A program made the translations under genes and the position numbers. The notes beneath the pieces are model-generated. The model saw only the letters and a list, made by a program, of their open reading frames with translations. It searched no databases and was not told the origin of the DNA. Of a stretch of 64,000 nucleotides of DNA, positions 47,232 through 60,000 are shown in pieces. The DNA is from Mesorhabditis belari (taxonomy: Eukaryota > Nematoda > Chromadorea > Rhabditida > Rhabditidae): contig CAUEEP010000927.1 of the NCBI GenBank assembly GCA_958450365.1, positions 186,001-250,000 on the forward strand. The letters are read 5' to 3'. Each line of letters begins with the position of its first letter. The first letter of the stretch is position 1.

Positions 47232-47680
47232 TATTTTCATCTCAAAGATTTATTGCACAAAGAGTATTTGAACATCAAAGATTTGTATTGCTTGTGTTGA
47301 TCTCGGGGAAAAATTGAGAAACGACATCTCGATTGAAGATAGGAGTACTGTAAAGAAGAGGAGGATAAATGTATTTATGTGTTTCAAAAGATAAGTTGAC
47401 TTTTACCTGTAGCCAACAGTGTCGGCCCAATCCGAGGCTAAAGGTCGATTGAGTTCCTCTGAAGCACCACCTCAAACTTTTTTGTGTAACTGCATTGGCT
47501 TTTCTTAGCGGCAATAACCAATCACATTATTTTCAGCCATTACCTCCATTTGGTTTCAGCATTTCCTCAATTGATCTCGTTAGTTGCAGGGGAATTTTCG
47601 GTAAAGAAAGACTTGTTGGACGATCAGACATTGGAAAATCATTACTGAATTGATTCGATTATCAGCTGAATATTATAAAC

Positions 47681-50547
47681 TCACTGGATTGAAAGTGGAG
47701 TGACACAGGGTGAAAGGGGTGAAGGACGGTAAAGGGGTGGAGGAGTATGGAAGCAAGAAGCATTTAGGGAAGATGGAGTTGAGGTAGGAGTGGGAAAACC
47801 GTGATGAAGACCCGATGGAAATGATGGAGGACCCATCACAAGTGTTGACGGAGAATAAAATCGAGGAGGGGCACGGATGATTGGAGGCTGAAATTTCGAC
47901 TCATCATTACAGTTTAAAGCTTTCATTATTAAGAAATCCCTTGACTTTACCTGAGGTGCACAGAAAATTGATTGAGGTTCCTCTTTGAATGTTTGTATGT
48001 TAATGCATTCAATTTGTAGTTGGTTCGGATTACTAAAGCTTTTGAAAAAAAATTTGTAAAAAAAAAAGCAAAATTTTTGACCCCTGAGTGACTCGAACAC
48101 CCAACCTTTCGATCTGGAGTCGAACGCGCTACCATTGCGCCAAGGAGCCATAAAAGGGGGACTCGAAAAGGGGTTTATGAATCCTTGCATTTGTAAAAGG
48201 AAGACTAATGAATGCCAAATAATTCTTTAACTTTTGGTTTGTAAAATTTAAACTAAAAAGATTATAGTCAAAGTAAGACAGAATCCTTTTCATGCCTGGA
48301 TAAAAAGCAAGTCACAACAAGAAAATCAAGTTTTACCCTTGTTGCGGTCGAATCGTTTCACTTTGTTCAGCATCCGATCGCTCTTGTTCTCTTTGCATAA
48401 GAAGATCATCGTAGACCTGTGAAATTGATGAAATTTTATTGAAAATCATAATCATACCGGGTTGAAAACATCGCAAAGAATACGGCGAAATGGTGCTTGA
48501 CTTCCATCTCGCGGGAATTTCGTTCGCAAATGCGAGATCAGCTCGAAACCAAGTTGCTAAAGATTTGTTGAACTCCCAGAAACTTCTTAACTGCAGAGAT
48601 TTGCTCTTTACAATCACTTACTCTCAGTGGAGGAATGAGAAGCAGAAGATTTCCAAAGTGACTTCCAGGTTGAGTGTTGTTCTTCGGACGACTTTTCTTG
48701 ATTGTCTTGAGGAGAAGATTCTGCAAATCATCGCGTTTTTCACGGAGACTCGACGAAGCCGCATTGCAAATTCCAGTAGCATCTAGAACGAGATCATTTC
48801 AAAAGATTTCACAATTGTAGTACCTGGATTTAAAGCAATAATGGCCTTGAGAAGAACAAATTCAGCATCGGATGGTTCAAGTCTTCTCAACGGTGCGACA
48901 ACTTCGGAGATTAATCTTCTAACAACTTCTGTTGCAAAAACTCTAAAATAAATTGACTTTTTATTTTCGGATTAGGAGTACCTAGAACATGGGTGTAGTG
49001 AATGGTGAAGAGCAGCCGGTTCAGCATGGGGAGTCAGAGCCGCACGAGCAGCTAATGTGAACAAAGTCAGCTGGGCAAAAGTGTCTTCAACAAGGGCTGT
49101 CTAAAGTAGAATTTAATTATGCTCTATTTAAGAGTTGGTCTTATTACCTTGTCCTCAACTGTGACAACATGTCTTCCTTCTTCCATTTTTCTCACAACTC
49201 CTTCAACCCATTCAACTACAGCCACCACACGCCAGATTGCTGTCAGATTTATATCTCCGGATAAGACTGAAGAAGCTGAGAGACGTGTTGATGGATTCTT
49301 TAAGTGATTAGTTATATTCATTGTTGTTTTATTGTTTTTGTTACCTTTTCAGCCAGCATTCTATCAGCCACCAAACTTTTCAGATTGAAATCAGCTACAG
49401 TCTAAAGCTGATCATGAGACTTTTGAAAAAAGATCAAAACTGCAGGAAGAAATGAAGTTTTTCATGATTTTTACCTCATAGTTGTATTCATTTGCATTTT
49501 GCACTTCAGCCTCAAGTTTGATGAGTTGAAAAAGGAGAACTCTGAAATGTCAGAACTAGGCTTTATTGCTGCTTTCACTCAAACCGTTGTTCAGGTGTCA
49601 TGAATCTTGTCCATTCTTCTTCATCTGTCGCTCTCCCAGATAGAGTTCTTCCAACACTTTTCTTCTTTGTAAGCAGTGGTTTCATTTTTCCCTTTTCTTT
49701 TAATTCTTCTCGATCTGGGCGAACGGCTGAAAAATTTATGCTAGTTCATACATACGGCAATATCAATCAGACTTGTAATTTTTGTCCTTAGCTTCTTTAT
49801 ATTTCTTTCTTTCTCAATTTTACCCACCATCCGGATTCATTCCCACTTGAAGGCATTTCCTGAATCGGCAATATCGACAACTGTTTCGTTCATCTAAACA
49901 TACCTTTCATTCTTGAAATTCTTTCTACAGTTTTTTAAAAATCTCTCCTTTTGAAACAGATGAAAGAATAGTTTATTTGTGTATTGTGTTTGTGGAAATG
50001 AGATCAACGAGAGACCATCTACTCGACGGTTCAGCAGAAGAAAAGAGTTGAGAAAGAAGAAGGGGGAAAGGAAGAGGAGTGGAAGTAGAAGAGAAGGCCC
50101 ATTCACCCACTCCTTGTTGAACTCTACGAGAACACGAAAATAAACGGCTAGTTTAGGAAAGAAAAGCTCATCCTCGTGAAAAGCTTATGCTAATTTGGAT
50201 CGTTCTTTTGTTTAAATTTAGACACCAAAGAGATATCGATTTAGATATTTTGAAATCGAAACTAAATCGATATATCTTTTTTTCCCAAACAAAGACTTTG
50301 CTGGACCAAAATACTGTACTCACACTTGTTGACGGCACATTGTCGATCATATCTACAGATGTATTTATTTCGCCCATCTTTCACCGCTCGACGAAAGAAA
50401 CCCTTGCCTGAATGTTTTGATTCGATTAAATGTAAATACTTTCTCACATCCAAAACATGCAAGTACTCCATAGTGAACTTTTGCCGGACTGTCTCCACAA
50501 ACAGCACAAATTCTTCCAGCCGATGTCTCTGGGGATGGATGGTCCAT
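47681..50547 (-). CDS. Nuclear hormone receptor, HNF4-like (receptor 1)
   Basis: Ligand-regulated or orphan transcription factor. Exons: 50547-50448, 50407-50324, 49893-49828, 49726-49585, 49541-49475, 49401-49345, 49297-49148, 49100-48982, 48942-48824, 48782-48622, 48556-48458, 48416-48337, 48032-47951, 47887-47681, giving 510 aa. The C4 zinc-finger domain is at residues 14-83: CAVCGDSPAKVHYGVLACFG, then CKGFFRRAV, RYDRQC and NSCRYCRFRKCLQVGMNP, all eight ligands present. The ligand-binding domain runs from about 150 to 420 with AIWRVVAVVEWVEG, LLKAIIALNPDATG and GNLLLLIPPLR. The C-terminal extension is Pro-rich (PPIIRAPPRF onward). An intron (48033-48336) holds a tRNA-Trp gene. Acceptor 48556 was chosen over an upstream AG because it gives the best receptor-like sequence. 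The ATG follows a splice-acceptor-like tract, so an upstream exon cannot be excluded. Confidence 0.9.
48078..48149 (-). tRNA. tRNA-Trp (anticodon CCA)
   Basis: 72 nt cloverleaf on the minus strand. The acceptor stem GGCTCCT/AGGGGTC has two G-U pairs; D arm GCGC/GCGC; anticodon stem TTCGA/TCGAA with loop CTCCAGA (CCA at 34-36); T arm GGGTG/CACTC with loop TTCGAGT; discriminator A. There is no intron, and the encoded 3' CCA is absent, as expected for eukaryotes. It lies inside an intron of receptor gene 1, on the same strand. Confidence 0.95.
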
Positions 50548-53500
50548 TTTGAGATTCTGAATTTGATTTATTGTCTACTTTGTTTAAGTGCAAAAATAGA
50601 AGAGAAATGAATTTACAAGAAGACGTGCTTCTAGTCGGCTACCCCTTTAAGAGGTTAGCCTCAATACTGACTACATAAGAAAACATCATTGCCAACTACA
50701 AAGACAACTGACAACTTCTACACTCCTACAATTGATCATAAATTTTTAGAAAAATAATGAGAATCTTTTCAATTCAATTCGAGAATCAAAACAAACGTTA
50801 TTATCGACAAAAGTTTGTTTGTGTGCAGGTAAAACGGACAAAAATGAGGCCACATAACGGTTTTTCTGTTAGCGAAAAAGGGGAGAGGGAAATTTTTGAC
50901 AATTCAAAGCCCTCAACGGATTATGGGTAAAGGGGAAAAAGGGGAGTGTTTGCCTGTATCGATCCTCATCGGTACAAATTGTTGAAATGGAGAAAGAGAG
51001 ACAGTTGTGATTGATCATGAGATGAAAATACATTTAGGGATAATACAAGATCTACAACGGATGCGACAGAGTTGACTGTGATGAAACGGACGGAGAGAAC
51101 ACTTGTCTGGGGAGGATTCAAAGACTGTAAGGAAAGGATGGCTCAGCAAAATACAGTAAAAATTGATCAGCAAATTAAAACAAGTCGTTAAAACAAGGAA
51201 TACAAGGCAAGCTGCTTGAATAAATCATAAAATCTCAGAATGAAACGACCCAATGGTACGTTTAGATTGAATTCGAAATATACTAGTTATTAACGACTTT
51301 GTCAAATGGTTAACTACAGTGCGTTTCAAATTCTTAAACGCACCCCCTAATTTGGGGGTTTTGGTTTTGGTCCTCCCCCCACAAATAATATTTTTTTGGG
51401 GGGGGAAAACCAAAAAAAAAAAAAAAAGAAAAAACTTTAAAAAAAACAATATCGTACACGCACCAGGACGATTATTTCTGGAAAGGGGGGGGATTGAGGA
51501 GGGGGGGGGGGGGGGGGGTGGGGGTTTTTAACGTTGGGGGGTACAGATTATTGTTTTTTTTGACCTTTTTATGTGGGATAAATAAATATTTTCGTGTTTT
51601 GGGGGTTGATTGTTTCTATTTTGAAAATTTAATTTTTAGGTATGCTTATTTTTCGTGTTAATTTAGGATTTAAGGTGTTTTTTGGGGGGAAATAATGTTG
51701 TGGGGGGGGGGGGAAGAGGGGTTTTTTGGGGGGGGGGGGGGGGGGTATGAGAATTGCTGCACCCAATAAGTAAAAAAATATACTGTCATTGTTGTTTATC
51801 GAGTTGACACGTCAAATGATGTAAAATTGTCCCATTTTGAACAAGGAGCACACAGAATATTCAACTATTGCTTTCCATTTAGAAATCGAAAGCTGTTTAG
51901 AAAACTCGCTTGGAACATTTACCAACAAAAGTGTGACAATTTACAAAAAAAAGACTCTAGAACCAAAACCAAGTATAACTGACGTAAACCTATTGTTCCG
52001 TGCTGTAAAACTTTGTTTGTTCAAAAAAGTTTTGACCTCGTGATGTTGAAAGGGTTACGAGTTGGAAAAATGAAGGGGATTGATAGAAAAAAAAGAGGAC
52101 GTTAATCGCTGTGTCCTCTATTCAAAATTTCCCTTTTGATGATTCATTCGGAGTTTGTGATCAAAAAGTCGCGCAGAACATTCATGCAAAATGGTGACGA
52201 TGTTCAATTTTTGTGCTAAACTTTGCTACGCCTTAACACATTCGCGACAATATGGCCATACGAAAATACGAAATATACGGTCATACGAAAATTTAGTACT
52301 TTTTTTGTGGCCGATTGAGCTGAAAATTTGCAATCGGAGATTTGGAGGGTGATGAGGAATTCGAGTCCGTTCTTAGTTTTTGAAAAAAAACTGCTCGATT
52401 TTGATTCAGCTTAATTACCCAAGTGTAACCCCACATCCAGGGCTGTGTGCCAGGAGGCACAAAAACGTGAAAATTTTCATGCTTACATACTCGCGGCTTC
52501 TGGCACACGGCCTCTAGCATCATAGAACAAAACCTAAGCTTGGTTTTGCTCTTTTTTCTCCAATTTCTTTTAATTACTCAAGTTTTAGAGAGTTTTGTGA
52601 TAACCGTATTGGCTCGGGAATTAAAGTTGCTCAAAAAATAATAACGGATTCAGATTCTCCATCAGATTCAGATTCCCAGAATGTTCCGGTTACAAATGTT
52701 TAGGTCTACAGCTAACAAATGGAAGCCAAGCCAAAAATGATTTTATCGTGAATGTGTTTAAAAGATCGAAAGTCGATGGAAATGAAAAATGAGTAGAATT
52801 TAGAGGAAAACTAGTGAATCTGTGGGTCAAGAAGAGAATTTTCTTTTCTTTTTCTCTTTGGTCGTCCATTCGGTAGATCTCTATTTGCACAATCCTTTTC
52901 TTCCTTTTCTCCCTTTTCCCCTTTAGAAGTCTGTATTTTGGAGGCCCAAATGATCGATCTTGATAGAAAATGAGAAAAATAGTGTCTTTACTTAAACGAG
53001 ACTACAGAGGTTACATGTTTTACAGGTTACAGTTTACTTTGTGACTAATCTACAAGTTGTCAACATAGTAGTTTATCGTTTCGCAAAGGGTATAACACTT
53101 GTATCATAATTTAGTCCGATTTCGTCTTTTCAACACATCTACCACAAAGTTTCCGATCCAATAGTTCACTATTGGATCCTGATCCGATCCAATAGTTCAC
53201 TTACTCACTTATTCATTGCCATTCATTCATTGCCATCCATTTTTCTTAAACTCCTTTATTCAAAGAACCTCTTTACAATTCAAGAAAAGCGTGAAAATCA
53301 AAATAGACTTTTATAAATTCCAATGAAAACAAAGAAAAACAGAAAAACAAATCCTCTTATTTCTCACTACCGAATCTACGGATCTCACAAACATTCATTC
53401 AAAAGAAATCCCAAAAAATAACCAAAATTTTTGACAAGGCAAGCCATCCTAAGCACTCGGTCCAAACATCAGAAAAAAATCCCTAAAGAAAAGATTTAAA

Positions 53501-54020
53501 AGGAAAGCTACACTACTATAGTGCACAATTAAGAATAAAATAGAAAATTTTAAATTTTGACAAAAACAACAACCTGATGATGCGATTGGTGATAAGTGAA
53601 TTTCAAGGAAACGAGACAAAGAAAAGAAAAAGAGAATTGGGTCTGCGAGTTTGTGGCAGTCAGAACGACTTTTGAAGGGAACAGTGAATTTGGAGCAATT
53701 TGTGGGGAAATAGATAATCAAAATTGGAAATTCATCATAAATTTTTCGAAAAAACACAGCCTGAAATGAGTAGAGAAAAGTGAGTGAGTTTATTGAATGG
53801 AATAATTCGAAAACTTTCTGAGCATTTAGGTTTTTGTACAGTAGAGCTTGATTTTACCAATTCCTTTCTTTGATCTATTTTCAAGATCAATGTCAGATGG
53901 ACTGTTGAATCAAGGACCTACTGTTTCTCGGGGATAAATTTTTGACACAAAAATCTCGACCGGCGGATTGTAAACGGTAATAGAATCTGTTCGCTTTCTA
54001 GATATTTTTATGAAAGAAAA
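50548..54020. other. Intergenic between the two receptor genes
   Basis: No exon supported. It contains the homopolymer-rich block at 51.3-51.8 kb, a hairpin-bearing stretch at 52.43-52.52 kb, and a duplicated GATCCAATAGTTCAC motif near 53156-53205. The remainder is plain AT-rich DNA. Confidence 0.45.
51318..51766. repeat. Homopolymer-rich (poly-G/A) repeat block
   Basis: Begins GTGCGTTTCAAATTCTTAAACGCACCCCC, itself an 8 bp inverted repeat, and contains runs of G up to 18 (51499-51529 is nearly pure G; another at 51702-51745), a run of about 16 A near 51410, and T-rich segments. The right edge (GGGGTATGAGAATTGCTGCACCC) roughly mirrors the left edge, so it may be a transposon-like unit. Sequence or assembly error is the alternative. 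Confidence 0.6.
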
Positions 54021-57000
54021 TTATTTGATATACTGCATGAGGTCATCAAATTGATGAGTATCTGTTAACATTTCGAAGTCATCGCCTGGAGAGAATGTCG
54101 AATCAACGATATCTTCATCCAAAAGACTCGAAAATGGAGACGGGAGACCGGCTAGCTGAAATTAGAGAACCCTTATCAACTCAATTCGGTATCGTTAATG
54201 ATTTACCTTATTGTTAGCTTCTTTAGTTTAAAATTAGCTACTTACCGGACTTCCATATCCACCGGAGATCAAAGAATGAGCTGGATTTGGCGGAGGACCC
54301 GTCTCGGTCTGTGTTGACACATCCACTCTCTTTTGAAACCAAGCTCTGAAAAGAAATGTTATATATTAGATATCTAAGTTATTAGCTTTATGTGACTATT
54401 GAATGTGCTCACCTAACAGGCGAGTGAATGGTATGAATCGATTCTCCCGACAATGAGGGTGGACTGATCGATCCAAGCGAGATATCCGCTGGATTCTCAA
54501 AAAGGGGAGGAGAGCCGGATGAGGATGAGATCTGTGGAGGCTCTTCAAGCTGAAAAGGATAATCAAATGAATAATCAAGTTTTCAAGCAAGAAATATTCA
54601 TATGTTACATCCGTTTTTGAAAATCGGAATTGAAAATATTCAAATCGGACATCCGATTTTGATAACAGAATAATATTTTTTGCATTAAAATCACTAAATT
54701 ACTGAGCAAATGATAGTTTTTGCACAAAGGAACCTTTAAAAATGAAAAAAAATGCATTTCTTTTATAATGTTTTTGATATTTTATCAAACTATTGTTTGA
54801 AATGTCGAAAAATTTAATAAAATTCTTTGTGAAATCACTTTTCTGGGTAAAAAAAGGTTTTGAAGATAAAATGTTTTAAAATCGGACGTAACAGATATAT
54901 TTTGAAAAGTCCAAACCTTGAAATCTCCGAACATTTCCGAAAGCAGCGGATCTCCACTCGCGCGACCGCCAAAAGCTTGGCAGAATTGCATATTCTCACA
55001 CATCACACTCGACAGAGTCTAAAAGCATTGTACTGTTATTTTGGCGATAAACTAATCATTATCTCTTTGCTAACTTTCTGTTAACTTCCCCTAACTGTTT
55101 CTGTTAACTTCCCCTAACTCACCGCAATTGTTGGCAACAAGAGAAGAAGATTCCCGAATCGTGAGCTCGCATTGTATGATGGATGGAGTTCCTTGACAAT
55201 TTGAAAGAGCACATCCTGCACTTTATCTCTCAATTCGGTGATCGCTGCTCGGGCGTTTTCAGAGAGTCCTTTTGTGTCTGAAAAGGTATTTTCATGTATG
55301 GTTTCGACTGGTCAATATCACTATTAATAAGCCATAGACTAAAAGACTTTATTTCTAGTAAAATTTGCTTACTTGGATTCAAGACAAGAATTGCTTTGAG
55401 TGGAACGATCTCTTCTTCTTTCAGATTCATTTTTCTCAACGGTCCCACCAGTTCGTTGAGTGTTCGATCGATGAGATTATTCGAGAGTTGACTAAAATTG
55501 ATAATTAGGCTTTGTGTTTTATTAGATTTAACAATCTGATTCATCCTTAAAACTGTCTCCCTTAGTTTTCGCTCAGCTTTTGCAGTCAGTTTCCAAGGCT
55601 ACGTTTTGGGAGATTTTAAATCCAAAAGATCAAACACAATAATTCACGCATCATTTCTTGATCGGGTGAAAGTTCAACAAATCAATGACATCACTTTTCT
55701 TTCTATCGGCCATTCTCCCTTTCAAAAAGAGAAATGGGTTTTCCCGAATCCCCGAAAAAAGGGAGAATTTTGCCTTGATTTTTTGACTGAATGACTTTAG
55801 CACAGATCAAGAGAAATTTTTGAGACACATGGAGGCAAAAAGCTGATAACTCTGAATTCACCCAGAAAAGATCACTCGGCAGGAATTTACAACCACTCGG
55901 TTGTATTTCAGAGAAAATTGAGCAACAAGGAGGAAAGACAAGATTTTATGGGTTTCCCCTTTGATGCACTTTTTCTTCTCGTCGAGCCAAATTTAGTATT
56001 TTTTTTTGCTGAGATCTATGTTCTAGTGTCGTCACCCAAAATTGAATTGATTTGTTGAATCACTGATTTTCCCATATTTTGAATGGGAAATAAAATGATT
56101 CATAACTTTCCCATGTGGTAAAAACAGATATGGCTTTTGTGAATTGGTTGGTGAATGCTCAAACGAACTTTTGCTCGTTGAACTCCGGTGGAAGCCGTCT
56201 TGGCACAAATGAGTGAGAGCAGAGGCATAAGATATCTGGATTCTTTGTATTTTGAGCGGTTCTCGCAGAGAAGTTGAAGATTGTCAACGGAGCATAACAG
56301 TTCTTCACCAAGGCCACCTAAACATACAATCAATTTGTGAATCTCCTTTGATGTATTAGATCTTCTCCAAGAAAGTCTTCTCCGCGATAGTTACAACTCT
56401 TTTTCCATACTTTAAGCCAAGCGCCAAGAATTTTTATTTTAATTGTAACGAATTGACAACAGTACACGTTTTATCAAATGCAGGAGTAAAACTAGCAATT
56501 AATTTGATGAATAAGTCTTTTCGTTCCTTTAAACAAACCTTATTTCAATTGGTGAATTTGTTATTTTTCTGTTATTAAGCACGAAAAGGAACGAAAAGAC
56601 TAACCTAACATGTCAAACCTAAAAATTTCAAAACTAACATCTCAAAAACGGAAAAAAAGCCAATTTAATATTACCTTGTCTTCAGTTTCAGATATCTCAG
56701 CAATTTCCGAGATACAGTCCACCCAATCAACAGCAGCGATTGCTCGTCGATGGGCGATTGCCGGCAACTCTTCTACACGGGCTTGTCGAAGAGGCTCGTA
56801 TCTGATCTGGAAATGGAGAAGTTCATCTATGCATTAGTTATAGTCTGATAAAGTTCTTAGAAGCTTATCATTAACTTTTCATTCCTCTGCAATAACCAAC
56901 CTCCATCCTTCTGCTCTCCATTTGAGGTTTTGATTCAAACATTTCCCGCAAAGAGATCGATTTCGAATCCCTTGGTGGAGGAATATTGAGGGGATCTCGA

Positions 57001-60000
57001 TTTGGCTGTGTCATATTCAGCTCACCCTTCACAACCTGTAAAATGTTATTATATGCGAAGTCTAATGAGTGTCTACCTTCGATTCAATATTCATCAGTTG
57101 CATGAGCAGCACTCTCACATCGACTTGGAGCTTTCTCGTCCAATCGTCACCTTGTAACCGCATCTGCAATAATATCAATTAAAATTTCTTTTAGTAACAC
57201 TCACCATATGATTTAAGAGTTCTTCATCAATGTGCTTCTTTCGGATTCTCGGCACTTTTTGTTTCCCAGTCAAATCTCTATCGGGTCTCACGGCTTTCGG
57301 ATCCATTCCAACTTCGAGACATCGATTGAAACGGCAATAACGACAACTGTTTCTTTGGACTAAAAGCTTCGTTTTGTTTTCTAATTGCTTGTATAGAAAC
57401 CCACATTTATCAACGACACAGTTATTCCCAAAGCGACAAACGTAACGATACTTTCCAGTGAGAGTTCGTCGGAAGAAACCTTTGCCTGAAAATTATGATA
57501 TACTTAATAATTAATTAATATGATAAATTTAAATAGTTACTTACATCCATAACAAGCCAGTACTCCATAATGTAGCTTTGCTTGTCCATCCCCACAAACA
57601 GCACAAGTCACATCGCCTCCCGGGGACACAGAGGTGCTTTGAAGAGGCTAAAATGGATACAGATTAGACATACCTATACTAGTAATATCAAAAATATGCA
57701 ATTCTAAGCTTTTATCAGATGCTAAGCCTTTACAAATCTTGAACTCACCCTTGCATCTCTGATATTATATGAGGGAGTCGCCGTTGACGCTAACATCAAC
57801 GGCATTCGGAGTGCACTGAAAATGACAGGATTTCAATATTTGTATTGTATTCAATATTCAATATTTCAATATTCAATATTCAATATTTCAATACAATTAA
57901 ATTATAATATTTGTTATTCAACCATGATAAAATTCTAAAAAAGCCAAATTATTTGTTTTGATTTGTTCGACTTTTCTGCTTTATTGACTCATCGAATTAG
58001 CCGTCTCGTCAAATCGAACACAAATAGAGCCTATCAATGAAAAGATATTCAGTTAACAAATTGATCTTCAAGTTAATCAAGGAATTTTTTGATTTAATAT
58101 TTTCAAGGTTCATTTGTTTATTGATAATTCGAGTTGACATATTTTCTCAAAAAAAAAAGTTCGCGTGGTAATTGGAAATCGAAAGATCAAAGGAAAGAAA
58201 ATACAAATCGAGGGGAAATTGGTTGAAAAGGAGAATAAGAAAAGAATGGAAAGAAAAAGAATGACTGATGATAGTGCTGATTGGGAATAGGTAAGTATCC
58301 TTGAGCTTTCAAAAAGGGGAAATGCGATGGATTGTGAGAAATCTCTTGGCCATTCGAGAGTTTCACTAATATCCGGCGAACAAAAACTGTCTTGTTTGCA
58401 AATCCAATTGAGTCAAAAAACGAAAACGGGAAATCTCTGACAATTTCATTCTTCAGTCTAACTTTTTTCAGCCTTTCACGTGGTTGAAATGGATCGGTTC
58501 ACCGAGCATTACCGGTCTTTTTTCTGAAATGGCTATTCAACCTTTTTTCTCTTTTTCACCTACTGATTATAGCAATCGAGTGTTCATTGAAAAAGAGTAA
58601 ACTATATAAAAAAAGATATTTTGAATAATTTATCTTACTCTATCATTCCTCTCGGCTTGGAGTTTCCCCAAAATTTGGCAACTTGTAATCATTGGCAATT
58701 TGAAAAGCCAACTCAAAATCGGATCAACCATTTACGTGACAGTTAAAAAAATAGAAAAATTAGCGTTTCAGATAATTTTTAATGGGATTTTCTGACGAGC
58801 ATCCAAACAAAAAATGAGGAAATTTTAAAGGAAAAGAAAGTTTTTCTCAAGGATTTCAAGGATTTCAAAGGTTTAAATAAAAAGTAAAAAAAAGTAGCAA
58901 TAATGGAGTTTGAAATTGAAGTTGAATGAAGCAATTCTTCAAAAGCAATTTGAAGAAATGAAAGTTTTGGGTCGGGTAAAGAAATCTGTAGGATTAGATT
59001 GATAGCCAGGTAGCTTGTGTTTATGAAATGATCCCTTGGGAATGTGAGGTGTCTACTAAAAAAACTTTGTAACTACTTGAACTATAAAATGGCCAAAATT
59101 ACAAAATAACAATGAAATATTTCGAGGCTATTGATGGGATGTTTGCAGTGTTTGGGGATGGTGAAACCCGGGTGTCGATTGAGAGAAATTCTCTCTTTTT
59201 CTCATTCTTTTTCCCCTTTTCTCTTTTTGTTGGTGAAATGATCTGAAAATGGAAAAAGTGAAAAGAAAAAAAAGAAAAGGAATTGATCAATCATATTTAT
59301 GAATGAGACAAATCTCGCTTGTTTGCTTTGAATTTAAAGCAACTAATGGGGCTTTGGAATAAAAAGGCGATTGGGTGGTACCAATTTTGAAAGCAGTTAT
59401 TCAATCAGGGCACAAAACCTTATCTTTCTATTTTCTCAAAGTGGTTTTGCACTTATTACACTAGAATATCTTTGGCAATTAATATATTGTAGTTTTTTTT
59501 CCAAATTTTCTTTTTTGAATCGGTGTGAAATCGAGGGGCTAAAATTTTTCTTGGCAATTTCTTCCCGAGATCGTCCTCATGGAAAGATAAAATCTAGAGG
59601 TAGCTCAATGAAAATAAGGGGGAAAAAGACGAAGAAATGAAAAGAGTGATCAGCGTTTGGGAAACAGGAAAGTCATTTGAATTTTGACTTCGTATTAGGT
59701 TGGTGAATGTCTTTTCGTTCCTTTTCCTACCTAATTCTTAATGATTGGATTCAAGTGGAGTCATTTGATAGGAGAATGAGAATACCTAGTTGAGGGCTCG
59801 CTTTGACACCTTTTTCTGGATCTTTGTCCTATTAGGCTGGTGAATAAGTTTTTTCGTTCCTTTTCGTACTTCCGTTTGAAACCAACAAATGCACTAATTG
59901 AACTACGGTTTGTTTCATTAGAAAAGTAAATTATTTTTCTGCAAAACAACATTAAAATAGGTTTAAAGAGCTAAGTCTATAGCCACATTTTCAAAAAAAA

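Noticed and set aside
47888..48190. Continuous minus-strand frame running from receptor 1's last exon through the tRNA-Trp
   Set aside because: It is exon 13 plus flanking introns read through. Splice sites at 48032, 47951 and 47887 give the proper frame, and the frame upstream of 48032 is tRNA sequence.
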